DNA of 64,000 bases, taken from the NCBI GenBank assembly GCA_965216105.1, contig OZ244147.1, forward strand, positions 2,294,001 to 2,358,000, in the 5' to 3' direction. Shown here piece by piece: positions 26,152-34,761 of the stretch. The stretch is from JAALLB01 sp017643495 (GTDB lineage: Bacteria > Pseudomonadota > Alphaproteobacteria > Rhizobiales > Rhizobiaceae). Positions within the stretch are counted from its first letter, which is position 1. Every line of letters begins with the position of its first letter. Below the pieces are notes generated by a model. That model ran no database searches. It saw only the letters and a list, made by a program, of their open reading frames with translations, and was not told the DNA's origin. Both the position numbers and the translations under genes were made by a program.

Positions 26152-27108
26152 ATGACCCAATACATATTTGTTGCCGTCGGCATTGCCGTTCTGGTTTTTG
26201 GTGGTGATATTCTTGTCCGTGGAGCGGTCTCCCTTGCCGAAAGACTGGCAATTCCTCCACTTGTAATCGGGCTAACCATAGTTTCGTTCGGCACTTCAGC
26301 GCCGGAACTTTTCATTTCTGCAGACGCAGCATTGGTCGGACTTGGCGGTCTGGCTGTCGGAAATGTCGTTGGCTCCAACATAGCCAATATCCTGCTGGTT
26401 CTGGGCCTGCCTGCCCTGTTCATGAAAACACCTTGTGCGGGACGTGCTGTCGACCGGAACATCATGATAATGATTGGCCTCACACTTGTGTTCATGGCCA
26501 TGCTCTATTTTGACCCGTTGCGCTGGCATGACGGGATTATCCTGCTCATCTTGCTCGGATTGTTTTTACGGGAACAGTATGTAACCGCAACGTCAGGCGG
26601 GACGTCAGTGCTGGTAGAAGCGGAAGCGGAAACGGAATCGGACAAGCCGGCAAATGCGCCCGACCCTGCGTGGAAGTCTACCGCATTTCTGATAGCGGGC
26701 ATCGCCCTGTTGCCGCTTGGCGCACACCTCACAGTGTTGGGTGCCCAGGAAATAGCCAGCAATTTCGGGATCTCGGATGCAGTAATAGGCCTGACCGTGG
26801 TAGCAATCGGAACCTCCTTGCCCGAACTTGCGGCTTCCCTGATGGCAGTCGTACGGGGAAACTCCAGTGTAGCGGTTGGCAATGTGGTTGGCTCGAATAT
26901 TTTCAACATTGCGGCAATCATGGGCCTCACCACACTTATCACTGACGTCTCACCGGGCCCGGAAATAATCGGTTTTGACATGTGGGTGATGCTTGCCGTT
27001 GCCATAATTCTGGCGCTTGTTGCACGTTTCCTGAAAGCCATCTCGTTCTGGACAGGCCTTGGGATGGTTTGTTTGTATGTGTCCTATGTTGCATATTCAT
27101 TCATGTGA
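26152..27108 (+). CDS. Calcium/sodium antiporter (CaCA family, YrbG-like)
   Basis: A 318-residue cation/Ca2+ exchanger with the internal duplication typical of the family. Each half carries the ion-binding alpha repeat: GTSAPELFISADA with GNVVGSNIANI in the first half and GTSLPELAASLMA with GNVVGSNIFNI in the second. About ten membrane helices are visible, with an acidic cytoplasmic loop (residues about 150-172). It is followed after 21 bases by the SDR gene, so the two may be co-transcribed. Ion selectivity cannot be told from sequence. No strong ribosome-binding site precedes the ATG. Confidence 0.92.
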   Translation: MTQYIFVAVGIAVLVFGGDILVRGAVSLAERLAIPPLVIGLTIVSFGTSAPELFISADAALVGLGGLAVGNVVGSNIANILLVLGLPALFMKTPCAGRAVDRNIMIMIGLTLVFMAMLYFDPLRWHDGIILLILLGLFLREQYVTATSGGTSVLVEAEAETESDKPANAPDPAWKSTAFLIAGIALLPLGAHLTVLGAQEIASNFGISDAVIGLTVVAIGTSLPELAASLMAVVRGNSSVAVGNVVGSNIFNIAAIMGLTTLITDVSPGPEIIGFDMWVMLAVAIILALVARFLKAISFWTGLGMVCLYVSYVAYSFM

Positions 27109-27129
27109 CACTCATCTGGCGGAGGAAAC

Positions 27130-27879
27130 ATGAGGACAGCTTTGGTAACAGGCGGTGCCCGCCGGATCGGGGCTGCAATAGTGAAAGACCTTGCAGAACA
27201 CGGCTACAATGTTGCCCTCCAATATACGAGTTCCGAGAAAAAAGCAGATGCTCTCGTTGATGAATTGCGTGCTGAAGGCAACCGGGTAGTCGCATTCGAA
27301 GCTGACCTGATTGAAAATAATGGTCCCCAGCAACTGTTTTCTGACGTTCTGGAAAAATTCGGCAGTGTAGAACTGCTGGTAAACAATGCTTCGGTTTTCC
27401 ATGCAGACAGCATTACGGAAATCAATGAAGACTTGTGGGATGAACATTTTGCAATTCATACAAAGGCCCCGTCACTGCTTTCTTCTGCGATGGCTGCACA
27501 GAGCAATCTGGGCTCGGGCCTGATCATCAACATGATTGACCAGCGGGTATGGCAGCTTACGCCGAACTTCTTTTCCTACACTCTTTCAAAATCCGCACTG
27601 TGGACCGCCACCCAGACAATAGCACAAGCGTTGGCTCCCCGTATCCGGGTCAATGCAATCGGACCCGGCCCGACATTACCGAATGAACGACAATCACAGG
27701 AAGATTTCCAGAAACAGGTTGATGGCCTGATTTTGAAACGAAGCCCGGAACTCGAGGAATTTGGTCGAACGATCCGGTTTCTCGATCAATCTCCTTCCGT
27801 TACAGGACAGATGATCGCTCTCGACGGAGGCCAGCACCTGGGTTGGGAAACTCCGGACGTTCTCGGCATCAGGGAATAG
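27130..27879 (+). CDS. SDR family oxidoreductase, pteridine-reductase (FolM/PTR1)-like
   Basis: A 249-residue short-chain dehydrogenase. The cofactor motif is TGGARRIG at residues 7-14; this Arg-containing version is typical of the PTR1/FolM pteridine reductase group and of NADPH use. Further motifs are NNAS near 88, the catalytic Tyr and Lys in YTLSK near 155, and the PGP segment after the sixth strand. Reduction of dihydromonapterin, dihydrofolate or biopterin is the most likely role, but this is inference. GGAGGAAAC directly before the ATG gives a strong ribosome-binding site. It is 4 bases upstream of fosX. Confidence 0.85.
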   Translation: MRTALVTGGARRIGAAIVKDLAEHGYNVALQYTSSEKKADALVDELRAEGNRVVAFEADLIENNGPQQLFSDVLEKFGSVELLVNNASVFHADSITEINEDLWDEHFAIHTKAPSLLSSAMAAQSNLGSGLIINMIDQRVWQLTPNFFSYTLSKSALWTATQTIAQALAPRIRVNAIGPGPTLPNERQSQEDFQKQVDGLILKRSPELEEFGRTIRFLDQSPSVTGQMIALDGGQHLGWETPDVLGIRE

Positions 27880-27883
27880 CACC

Positions 27884-28294
27884 ATGGTAACCGGTCTGAG
27901 TCATGTCACCTTTATCGTAAGTGACCTTGATCGAATGGAAGCCCTGCTTGTGGGGATACTCGATGCCAGGAAAATCTATGACAGCGGCGACCAAACCTTT
28001 TCAGTGGCCAAGGAGCGGTTTTTCATGGTGGGCGATGTCTGGATTGCAACCATGGAAGGCAATTCATTACCCACCCGTACCTACAATCACGTAGCGTTCA
28101 AGATCGATGACAAAGATCATGACAAGTATTACAAACGGATTGAGGCGCAAGGGTTGGATATACTCAATGGACGTTCAAGAGTGGGAGGCGAAGGCCGGTC
28201 CATTTATTTTTATGACCATGACAATCATCTCTTCGAGTTGCATACGGGGACACTTGAAACCCGTTTGAAACGCTATGCGGCGGATAATTCCTGA
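27884..28294 (+). CDS. fosX: FosX-type fosfomycin resistance hydrolase
   Basis: A 136-residue vicinal-oxygen-chelate (glyoxalase-fold) enzyme. The Mn2+ ligands are all present at the positions of the characterised FosX proteins: His7, His69 and Glu118. Glu44, the general base that makes FosX use water instead of a thiol to open the fosfomycin epoxide, is also present in AKERFF. The C-terminal YFYDHDNHLFELHTG block is nearly identical in pattern to that of Mesorhizobium FosX. It lies 4 bases after the SDR gene and before uvrC, and codon use looks like its neighbours, so it appears a resident rather than recently acquired resistance gene. Confidence 0.92.
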   Translation: MVTGLSHVTFIVSDLDRMEALLVGILDARKIYDSGDQTFSVAKERFFMVGDVWIATMEGNSLPTRTYNHVAFKIDDKDHDKYYKRIEAQGLDILNGRSRVGGEGRSIYFYDHDNHLFELHTGTLETRLKRYAADNS

Positions 28295-28337
28295 ACAAGA
28301 ACTCGAATTCCGCGACAGAATCCACCATATTCGCTGA

Positions 28338-30293
28338 ATGAGCGACTCTCCTGTCAAAAACCCGAAACTCGCAGCAACAACTGGCGATTCAGCTGGTATT
28401 GAGTGGGAAGAATATTCTTCCGCTGAGAGTGGGAAATCGGGCGCAGAAGTCATTGCCTCAATTGTGAAAAGATTGCCGAATTCATCCGGTGTTTACCGCA
28501 TGTTTGATGCTGCGGGTGATGTTCTTTATGTCGGCAAAGCAAGAAACCTGAAAAAACGCGTATCATCCTATGCCAAGACGGGCGGTCACAGCCACCGGAT
28601 AGCCCGCATGATCCGTGAAACCGTTTCCATGGAGTTTGTTACCACACACACGGAAACGGAAGCACTTCTGCTTGAAGCCAACCTGATCAAACGACTGCGA
28701 CCAAAATTCAATGTCTTGCTGCGCGATGACAAGAGTTTTCCCTATATCGTGATTACGGAAGACCATGCTTCACCGGGATTGTTCAAGCATCGTGGAGCGC
28801 GTAGCAAAAAGAGGACCTATTTCGGTCCGTTCGCTTCAGCCGGGGCGGTTAACCAGACAATAAATGCAATGCAACGGGCCTTTCTGGTGAGAACCTGCAC
28901 TGACTCGGTCTTTGAAGGCCGAACCCGCCCCTGTCTCCTGCACCAGATCAAGCGTTGTGCCGGCCCCTGCACTGGTGAAGTGTCCGACACGGAATATGCT
29001 CGTCTTGTTGATGAAGCCAAACGGTTTCTTTCAGGAAAAAGCTCGCAGATTCAGGGCAAGCTCGCCAGACAGATGGAGGAAGCTTCAACCAATCTCGATT
29101 TTGAACGCGCTGCGGTCTATCGCGACCGACTGAGTGCCCTGAGCCATGTTCAGTCACACCAGGAAGTAAATCCGAAATCTGTTAGTGAAGCAGACATATT
29201 TGCCGTCCAACAGAAAGAAGGGATGACCTGTATTCAGGTGTTCTTTTTCCGCACCGGGCAGAACTGGGGAAATCGGGCCTATTTTCCTAGAGCTGACAAA
29301 TCTCTCGAACCTGATGAGGTCTTGGGGGCATTTCTTGGACAGTTCTACGATGACCGCCCCTGCCCTCGCCAGATCCTTCTTTCCCACCCAACTGAAGACC
29401 AGGAATTGATAGCAGAAGCATTCTCGCTTCGGGCAGAACACAAGGTTGAAGTCCTGGTTCCCCAGAGAGGTGAAAAACGGCAACTGGTGGAAAGAGCCAT
29501 ACAGAACGCCCGGGAGGCAGTTGAACGCAAGCTTGCTGAAACCTCAACCCAGGCAAAACTCATGCAGGGCGTAAAGGAGGCGTTTGGTCTCGACAAAGTT
29601 CCGAACCGTATCGAGGTTTATGACAATTCCCATATCATGGGCACCAATGCCGTAGGAGGCATGATTGTGGTTGGCCCGGAAGGTTTTGCCAAAAACCAGT
29701 ACAGGAAATTCAACATCAAGTCGCAAGACCTGGTCCCCGGAGACGACTACGGCATGATGAAAGAGGTCCTTTCACGAAGATTTTCCCGTCTTGTGAAAGA
29801 ACATGGTCTTCCCGGCGAACAACAAAATACCGAGAATGAAATTGGTGTTTGGCCGGATTTGTTGCTGATCGATGGGGGCCAGGGCCAATTGAATGTGGTT
29901 CACGAAACGATGAAGGAAATGGGACTGGAGAAAACAGTGCCAATTGTCGGCATTGCAAAAGGACCTGACAGGGATGCAGGGCTTGAAAAGTTTTTCATGA
30001 AAGGCAGACAATCCTTCATGTTGCCCGAACGTGACCCGACATTGTATTTCGTGCAGCGAATGCGGGATGAAGCCCACCGATATGCGATTGGCTCCCATCG
30101 TGCACGCCGCAAAAAGGAAATGGTGAAGAACCCGCTCGACGAAGTGCCTGGAATTGGGCAGAGTCGCAAACGGGCGCTCCTTCATCACTTTGGCACTGCA
30201 AAAGCTGTTTCCAGAGCTGCTGTCACCGACCTTAAAGCGGTTGACGGGATTTCAGAACAAATGGCACAAGCCATATACGATCATTTCCACTAA
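28338..30293 (+). CDS. uvrC: UvrABC system protein C
   Basis: A 651-residue excinuclease subunit that makes both incisions in nucleotide excision repair. It has the GIY-YIG nuclease domain (GVYRMF and VLYVGKARNLKKRV, about residues 50-75), a cysteine pair region RTCTDSVFEGRTRPC, the UVR motif near 245-280, the RNase H-like C-terminal nuclease starting EVYDNSHIMGT, and tandem helix-hairpin-helix motifs at the end (DEVPGIGQSRKRALLHHFG). It is slightly longer than E. coli UvrC at the N-terminus, as usual in this lineage. Confidence 0.97.
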   Translation: MSDSPVKNPKLAATTGDSAGIEWEEYSSAESGKSGAEVIASIVKRLPNSSGVYRMFDAAGDVLYVGKARNLKKRVSSYAKTGGHSHRIARMIRETVSMEFVTTHTETEALLLEANLIKRLRPKFNVLLRDDKSFPYIVITEDHASPGLFKHRGARSKKRTYFGPFASAGAVNQTINAMQRAFLVRTCTDSVFEGRTRPCLLHQIKRCAGPCTGEVSDTEYARLVDEAKRFLSGKSSQIQGKLARQMEEASTNLDFERAAVYRDRLSALSHVQSHQEVNPKSVSEADIFAVQQKEGMTCIQVFFFRTGQNWGNRAYFPRADKSLEPDEVLGAFLGQFYDDRPCPRQILLSHPTEDQELIAEAFSLRAEHKVEVLVPQRGEKRQLVERAIQNAREAVERKLAETSTQAKLMQGVKEAFGLDKVPNRIEVYDNSHIMGTNAVGGMIVVGPEGFAKNQYRKFNIKSQDLVPGDDYGMMKEVLSRRFSRLVKEHGLPGEQQNTENEIGVWPDLLLIDGGQGQLNVVHETMKEMGLEKTVPIVGIAKGPDRDAGLEKFFMKGRQSFMLPERDPTLYFVQRMRDEAHRYAIGSHRARRKKEMVKNPLDEVPGIGQSRKRALLHHFGTAKAVSRAAVTDLKAVDGISEQMAQAIYDHFH

Positions 30294-30323
30294 CAAGAAT
30301 ATCAAAACCGTTAGCACCGAGCC

Positions 30324-30932
30324 ATGAGCATAACAAAAAAAGACAAGCCAGCCTTGTTGTTCAGTCTGCCAAACATACTCACTTACGGACGAATAGTGGC
30401 TGTTCCGTTGGTGGTTTTGTGCTTCTATCTGGAAGGCAAGCTGCAATCATCAGACTTTGCCAGATGGTCGGCACTGGCCATATTTATTGTTGCTAGTATC
30501 ACTGATTTTCTTGACGGCTATATTGCCCGTATCTGGCAACAGACATCAAATATCGGAAAGATGCTCGATCCGATAGCCGACAAACTTCTCGTGTCGACCT
30601 GTTTGTTATTGCTGGCGGCTGATACCGACAAGACGATAGCCGGCTGGTCACTATGGGCCGCAATCATCATTCTGTGCCGTGAAATACTGGTATCCGGCTT
30701 ACGGGAGTATCTTGCCGAATTGAAAGTCAGTGTACCGGTTACCCAACTGGCAAAATGGAAAACCACGGTGCAAATGCTGGCGATTGGCTTTCTGCTGGCA
30801 GGTTCCGCCGGAGACAAGATATGGCCTTACACAACTGAAGCCGGCCTGTCCCTTCTCTGGATTGCCGCAATTATCACGCTCTATACCGGTTATGATTATT
30901 TCCGGGCGGGCTTGCGACATATCATCGAATAG
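30324..30932 (+). CDS. pgsA: CDP-diacylglycerol-glycerol-3-phosphate 3-phosphatidyltransferase
   Basis: A 202-residue integral membrane enzyme making phosphatidylglycerophosphate, the precursor of PG and cardiolipin. The CDP-alcohol phosphatidyltransferase signature is clear in FLDGYIARIWQQTSNIGKM followed by LDPIADK (about residues 63-88), with the metal-binding Asp residues in place. About five membrane helices. It lies between uvrC and moaD on one strand with short gaps, as in other Hyphomicrobiales. Confidence 0.96.
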   Translation: MSITKKDKPALLFSLPNILTYGRIVAVPLVVLCFYLEGKLQSSDFARWSALAIFIVASITDFLDGYIARIWQQTSNIGKMLDPIADKLLVSTCLLLLAADTDKTIAGWSLWAAIIILCREILVSGLREYLAELKVSVPVTQLAKWKTTVQMLAIGFLLAGSAGDKIWPYTTEAGLSLLWIAAIITLYTGYDYFRAGLRHIIE

Positions 30933-30944
30933 GATTGCAACCAG

Positions 30945-31205
30945 ATGACGGTAACGATCAATTATTTTGCATGGCTGCGAGAACGGACAGGCATCAGTAC
31001 AGAAGATGTTGAACTGCCTGAACAAGTGTCTACCGTTGCAGGCTTGATAGACTGGCTTGCTACGCGTGGAGAAGAGTTTGAGGTTTTTGATCAGCACCGT
31101 GAACTGATTCAGGTTGCGGTTGACCAGCAACATCAGCCTGACCACGGTGCAGACTTGGAAAATGCAAGGGAAATTGCCCTTTTTCCTCCCATGACAGGTG
31201 GTTAG
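30945..31205 (+). CDS. moaD: Molybdopterin synthase small subunit
   Basis: An 86-residue ubiquitin-like MoaD. The C-terminus is FPPMTGG; the terminal Gly-Gly is the site of thiocarboxylation that carries sulphur to precursor Z. Slightly longer than E. coli MoaD (81 residues). The stop lies 4 bases before the moaE ATG, so the two subunits are made together. Confidence 0.95.
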   Translation: MTVTINYFAWLRERTGISTEDVELPEQVSTVAGLIDWLATRGEEFEVFDQHRELIQVAVDQQHQPDHGADLENAREIALFPPMTGG

Positions 31206-31209
31206 CAAC

Positions 31210-31680
31210 ATGACCGTCATACCCGAGATCCGTATTCAGGCAGAAGATTTCAACCTGGAATCAGAGGTTTCAAAACTGACAAAAACCAGCAATGACATTG
31301 GCGCGGTTGTAACGTTCAGCGGCTTGTGCCGCGACGAAAAAGGAACGCTGGCAGCGCTGGAACTTGAACACTACCCGGGCATGGCAGAAGCTGAAATCCG
31401 AAAGATTGCCAAGGAAGCGATAGATCGTTTCAACCTCACGGGAATGATTGCCATTCACCGCTACGGGAAAATCCTGCCCGGAGAGAATATTGTTCTTGTC
31501 ATTGCTGCCTCACCCCACAGGCATGCAGCTTTTGACGGGGCAAACTTTCTGATGGATTTCCTCAAGACCAATGCTCCATTCTGGAAAAAAGAGCATTTGA
31601 AAAACGGTAAAGAGGGAAAATGGGTCGATGCGAGGGACAGCGACGTGAAAGCAGCTTCCCGGTGGGAAGACATCCTCTAG
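31210..31680 (+). CDS. moaE: Molybdopterin synthase catalytic subunit
   Basis: A 156-residue MoaE which, with MoaD, converts cyclic pyranopterin monophosphate to molybdopterin. The active-site lysine region is FWKKEHLKNGKEGKWVDA near the C-terminus, and the family blocks GAVVTFSGLCR and HRYGKILPGE are present. I chose the ATG at 31210, preceded by AGGTGG; a GTG at 31198 inside moaD would add four residues. Converges with the SLC13 permease gene. Confidence 0.95.
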   Translation: MTVIPEIRIQAEDFNLESEVSKLTKTSNDIGAVVTFSGLCRDEKGTLAALELEHYPGMAEAEIRKIAKEAIDRFNLTGMIAIHRYGKILPGENIVLVIAASPHRHAAFDGANFLMDFLKTNAPFWKKEHLKNGKEGKWVDARDSDVKAASRWEDIL

Positions 31681-31705
31681 ACCGTAATTTGCTCTCAACA
31701 GCCCT

Positions 31706-33487
31706 TTAGAATGGCCAGAAAACCAGAATTGCCGGAACGCTGGTTGCAATGACAATTATTTCAAGCGGCAAGCCCATTCGCCAGTAATCACCAAACTTGT
31801 AGCCACCGGGCCCCATGATGAGCGTATTGTTCTTGTGGCCTATGGGCGTCAGGAACGCGCATGAAGCAGCTATGGCAACGGCCATCAGAAACGGATCAGG
31901 ATTCACATTCAGGCGGTTGGCGATGTCAACTGCAATGGGCGCACCAATCACGGCTGTGGCCGTATTGTTGAGAATGTCTGACAATGTCATGACTACGACC
32001 ATCAGGACGGTCAGGATTATCCACGGTTCAAGCCCGCTTGTAAGGCCGACGATCTGTTTTGCAATCAGCGCTGTTCCTCCTGTTTCTTCAAGCGCTGTAC
32101 CAAGAGGGATCATGCTTCCCAAAAGAACAATGACAGGCCATTCGATATATTCGTACACGTTGCGAATTGGCACGATGTCGAAAATTACGTACAGCGCCAC
32201 AACCATTGCCAACGCGGTTGCGAGATAGAAAAAACCCAAACTTGCCAAAGCAATGGCAGTTGCAAAAATGGCGGTAGCGAGCCAGGCATTCTTGTGTTGG
32301 GTAACCTGCAAGCCTCTTTCGGCCAGTGGCAATCCGTTAAGGTACGGAATGACATCAGCGATATTGTCGGCGGGACCGATCAGAAGCAATATGTCACCGA
32401 CACGTATCTTTTCGTGGCGGACACGTTTTGAGAACCTGCGGTTGCCCTTTCGTGCAATCCCAAGCAAAGCCACCCCTCTTCTTGCCCTCAACCGCAAGTC
32501 GATCGAGGATTTTCCAACAATGCGTGTTTCCGGAGTAACGAGAATTTCTGTAAGCTGAAGGTCACCAATCGCCTTTTCGCTACTCGACTTTTCTCCGAAA
32601 AACTCCAGCGAGTAGATTCCCCGAAAACGGTCAATGTCATCTGCCGCAGCCTCCACGACCAGCATGTCTCCCTGCCTCAATTCAAGGCTGGCACTGAAAC
32701 CTTTCAGGCGGCGGTTGTTCCGTACGACACCCAGAATGATGACGTCGTTTTCATTGCCTTCTTCATACAAATCGCGCACTTGCTGACCAATGGCCTTGGA
32801 TTTCTCGGGAATAACAAGTTCTGCAATATAATCTTCCAGCTTTATCGGTTCGCTCGAAGATGTTGTCCCCTCCTCTGCTTTGGGAACCAGACGCCATCCA
32901 ATGAGTGCCACAAAAGCGATGCCCACAAGTGCAGAGATCAAACCAACCGGCGTAAAATCAAACATTTTGAAAGGAGTACCGGCCTCCGTCGAACTGCGAT
33001 ATTGGGCAATAATGATGTTGGGAGGCGTACCGATCATGGTAATCATGCCGCCCAAAATTGATGCAAATGAAAGGGGCATCAGTGTTGAACGTACACTTCT
33101 GCCCGCCCTTTTTGACGCCTGCAGATCAACCGGCATCAGCAGCGCCAAGGCAGCCACATTGTTCATGAATGCCGACAAAATCGCACTGGTCGATGACATG
33201 ATAGCGATATGGGCTGCTATCCCGCGGGAGGTATCAACAACACGCCTGGTGATGACGTCGATTGCTCCCGAGTTCAGCAATCCCCGTGAAACGATCAACA
33301 CCAGGGCAACAATAACGGTCGCCGGATGACCAAAACCGGTAAACGCCGCTTCTGTATCTATAATGCCAAACAAAAGGGCAATCAGCAGTGCGCAGAATGC
33401 AACAAGATCGTAACGAAACCTTCCCCACAGAAGCATGGCAAAGACGCCAGCAAAGAGAATGAACAGGATGGTCTGGTCTTCAAGCAT
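31706..33487 (-). CDS. SLC13 family permease with two RCK_C (TrkA-C) domains
   Basis: A 593-residue membrane protein of the divalent anion/sodium symporter (SLC13/ArsB-NhaD) group. N-terminal membrane helices run to about 200, then two consecutive cytosolic RCK_C domains of about 80 residues each (starting near ELVIPEKS and LTEILVTPE), then the second membrane half, which ends with the family's PIGHKNNTLIMGPGGY motif. The RCK_C pair suggests gating by a cytosolic ligand. Sulphate, dicarboxylate or another anion could be the cargo; the sequence does not decide. The ATG at 33487 has GAGGA five bases upstream; an extended start at 33529 is less likely. Confidence 0.88.
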   Translation of the reverse strand: MLEDQTILFILFAGVFAMLLWGRFRYDLVAFCALLIALLFGIIDTEAAFTGFGHPATVIVALVLIVSRGLLNSGAIDVITRRVVDTSRGIAAHIAIMSSTSAILSAFMNNVAALALLMPVDLQASKRAGRSVRSTLMPLSFASILGGMITMIGTPPNIIIAQYRSSTEAGTPFKMFDFTPVGLISALVGIAFVALIGWRLVPKAEEGTTSSSEPIKLEDYIAELVIPEKSKAIGQQVRDLYEEGNENDVIILGVVRNNRRLKGFSASLELRQGDMLVVEAAADDIDRFRGIYSLEFFGEKSSSEKAIGDLQLTEILVTPETRIVGKSSIDLRLRARRGVALLGIARKGNRRFSKRVRHEKIRVGDILLLIGPADNIADVIPYLNGLPLAERGLQVTQHKNAWLATAIFATAIALASLGFFYLATALAMVVALYVIFDIVPIRNVYEYIEWPVIVLLGSMIPLGTALEETGGTALIAKQIVGLTSGLEPWIILTVLMVVVMTLSDILNNTATAVIGAPIAVDIANRLNVNPDPFLMAVAIAASCAFLTPIGHKNNTLIMGPGGYKFGDYWRMGLPLEIIVIATSVPAILVFWPF

Positions 33488-33624
33488 GTATTCCTCGCAA
33501 CAACTTTGGCTTGTCAGGCGATCCGACACCCAACCGGTATAACCAGATTAATCATTCATGTCTGAAAATGCGCCCCACCGTACTTTATTCCACACATATG
33601 GAATCCCTCCTGAACGTAATGCCT

Positions 33625-33648
33625 CCGGTATCAGCACATGTGTACCGG
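33625..33648. repeat. Inverted repeat CCGGTA-N12-TACCGG in a divergent promoter region
   Basis: Six-base arms at 33625-33630 and 33643-33648 flank a spacer containing CACATGTG, itself an 8-base palindrome at 33635-33642. It lies between the divergent SLC13 permease and BA14K-like genes. Could be an operator; no supporting second copy is seen in the window. Confidence 0.3.
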
Positions 33649-33730
33649 AAGATTTTGCAGATTCAATCATTGATAACGGAACAAAAACCCGTCTGTTCCC
33701 TTGATTGTATACAACAAGAAAGGGAAAGCC

Positions 33731-34087
33731 ATGAAACGCATGGAAAACAATGTGTTGGGTTGGATCTTTGCCTTCTTCCTTGTAGCTGCCTCTGTTGTTT
33801 TTGCCCAATTTCTTATTCCAGTGAATAATGCGTATGCGGGGAAAAAGAACATCATTGGCGGCGCGCTTGGCGGAGCTTCCCAGGGAACAGCCGCAAATCG
33901 TGTTCTTGGCAATGATCAAGATGGCAAAAACCGAAAACGACCTGAAAACAGAAAACACAGAAAGTCGACAAGGAACGATCATGTAGACTGGTGCTATGAA
34001 AACCGCCTCCGTTACCGGGAGTCGGACAATACTTTCCGTCGTCGCGGAGGTGCGCGCGTTGAATGCGTATCACCGTTCACGGAATAG
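33731..34087 (+). CDS. BA14K-like exported protein
   Basis: A 118-residue exported or membrane-anchored protein. Residues about 9-37 form a signal sequence or anchor ending near AYA-GK; then comes a Gly-rich and basic linker and a C-terminal domain, HVDWCYENRLRYRESDNTF followed by CVSPF, which matches the pattern of the BA14K family (WCY and C-SPY cysteines) found in Brucella and other Hyphomicrobiales. BA14K was described in Brucella as an immunoreactive lectin-like protein; the function here is unknown. The first in-frame ATG in the open frame with a good purine run (GAAAGGGAAAG) is at 33731. A strong terminator follows. Confidence 0.72.
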   Translation: MKRMENNVLGWIFAFFLVAASVVFAQFLIPVNNAYAGKKNIIGGALGGASQGTAANRVLGNDQDGKNRKRPENRKHRKSTRNDHVDWCYENRLRYRESDNTFRRRGGARVECVSPFTE

Positions 34088-34110
34088 TTTGTATTTCCCT
34101 ATGCAAACTA

Positions 34111-34141
34111 AAAAGCCACGGCGCAAAACGCCGTGGCTTTT
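34111..34141. terminator. Strong bidirectional rho-independent terminator
   Basis: A perfect 13-base stem, 34111-34123 with 34129-34141, with a 5-base CAAAA loop. The stem core is GCCACGGCG/CGCCGTGGC flanked by A-tract on one side and T-tract on the other, so it can end transcription from both the BA14K-like gene (plus) and ndk (minus), which converge here. Confidence 0.93.
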
Positions 34142-34171
34142 GTTTTGGAACAATTTTGCTCCCGCATGAAA

Positions 34172-34594
34172 CTAACCGACGATTTCACACCCGGCAAACC
34201 AGAATGCGATTTCTTCGGCTGCAGTTTCCGGAGCATCTGACCCGTGTACCGAATTCTCGCCAAGAGACAACGCGAATTCCTTGCGGATAGTACCTTCATC
34301 AGCTTCTGCCGGATTGGTCGCGCCCATCACTTCACGGTTTTTGGCAATGGCATTTTCGCCTTCCAGAACCTGAACAACTGTCGGGCCTGAAGACATGAAT
34401 TCGGTGAGTTCACCAAAGAACGGACGCTCCGAGTGAACAGCATAAAATGCTTCAGCCTGAGCCAGGCTCATACGTACACGCTTTGATGCCACAACGCGCA
34501 AACCCGCCTCTTCCAGCTTGGCGGTAATTGCGCCCGTCAGATTACGCTTTGTTGCATCCGGTTTGATCATTGAAAATGTGCGTTCGATCGCCAT
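34172..34594 (-). CDS. ndk: Nucleoside diphosphate kinase
   Basis: A 140-residue Ndk, which moves the gamma-phosphate between nucleoside triphosphates and diphosphates. It starts MAIERTFSMIKPDA with the lysine of the nucleotide site. The active-site histidine region reads SVHGSDAPETA near residue 117, and the family blocks MGATNPAEADEGTIR are intact. The ATG at 34594 gives the typical length; the frame stays open upstream but only with unrelated sequence. It ends at the shared bidirectional terminator. Confidence 0.97.
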   Translation of the reverse strand: MAIERTFSMIKPDATKRNLTGAITAKLEEAGLRVVASKRVRMSLAQAEAFYAVHSERPFFGELTEFMSSGPTVVQVLEGENAIAKNREVMGATNPAEADEGTIRKEFALSLGENSVHGSDAPETAAEEIAFWFAGCEIVG

Positions 34595-34761
34595 GGAAAA
34601 TCTTTCTTTGTCGAATTTGAGGGGAATTTTTCGGCTATATACGCTTCCAGCAGGGCTCCGGCAAGAGGGGAAGGCTATTTCCCGGGCAATCAGGAGAAAT
34701 GCTGGCTGGTTTTTGAATTTACAGCTTGCACTGGCGCCCGCTGCACTCCAAAACACGGCGC

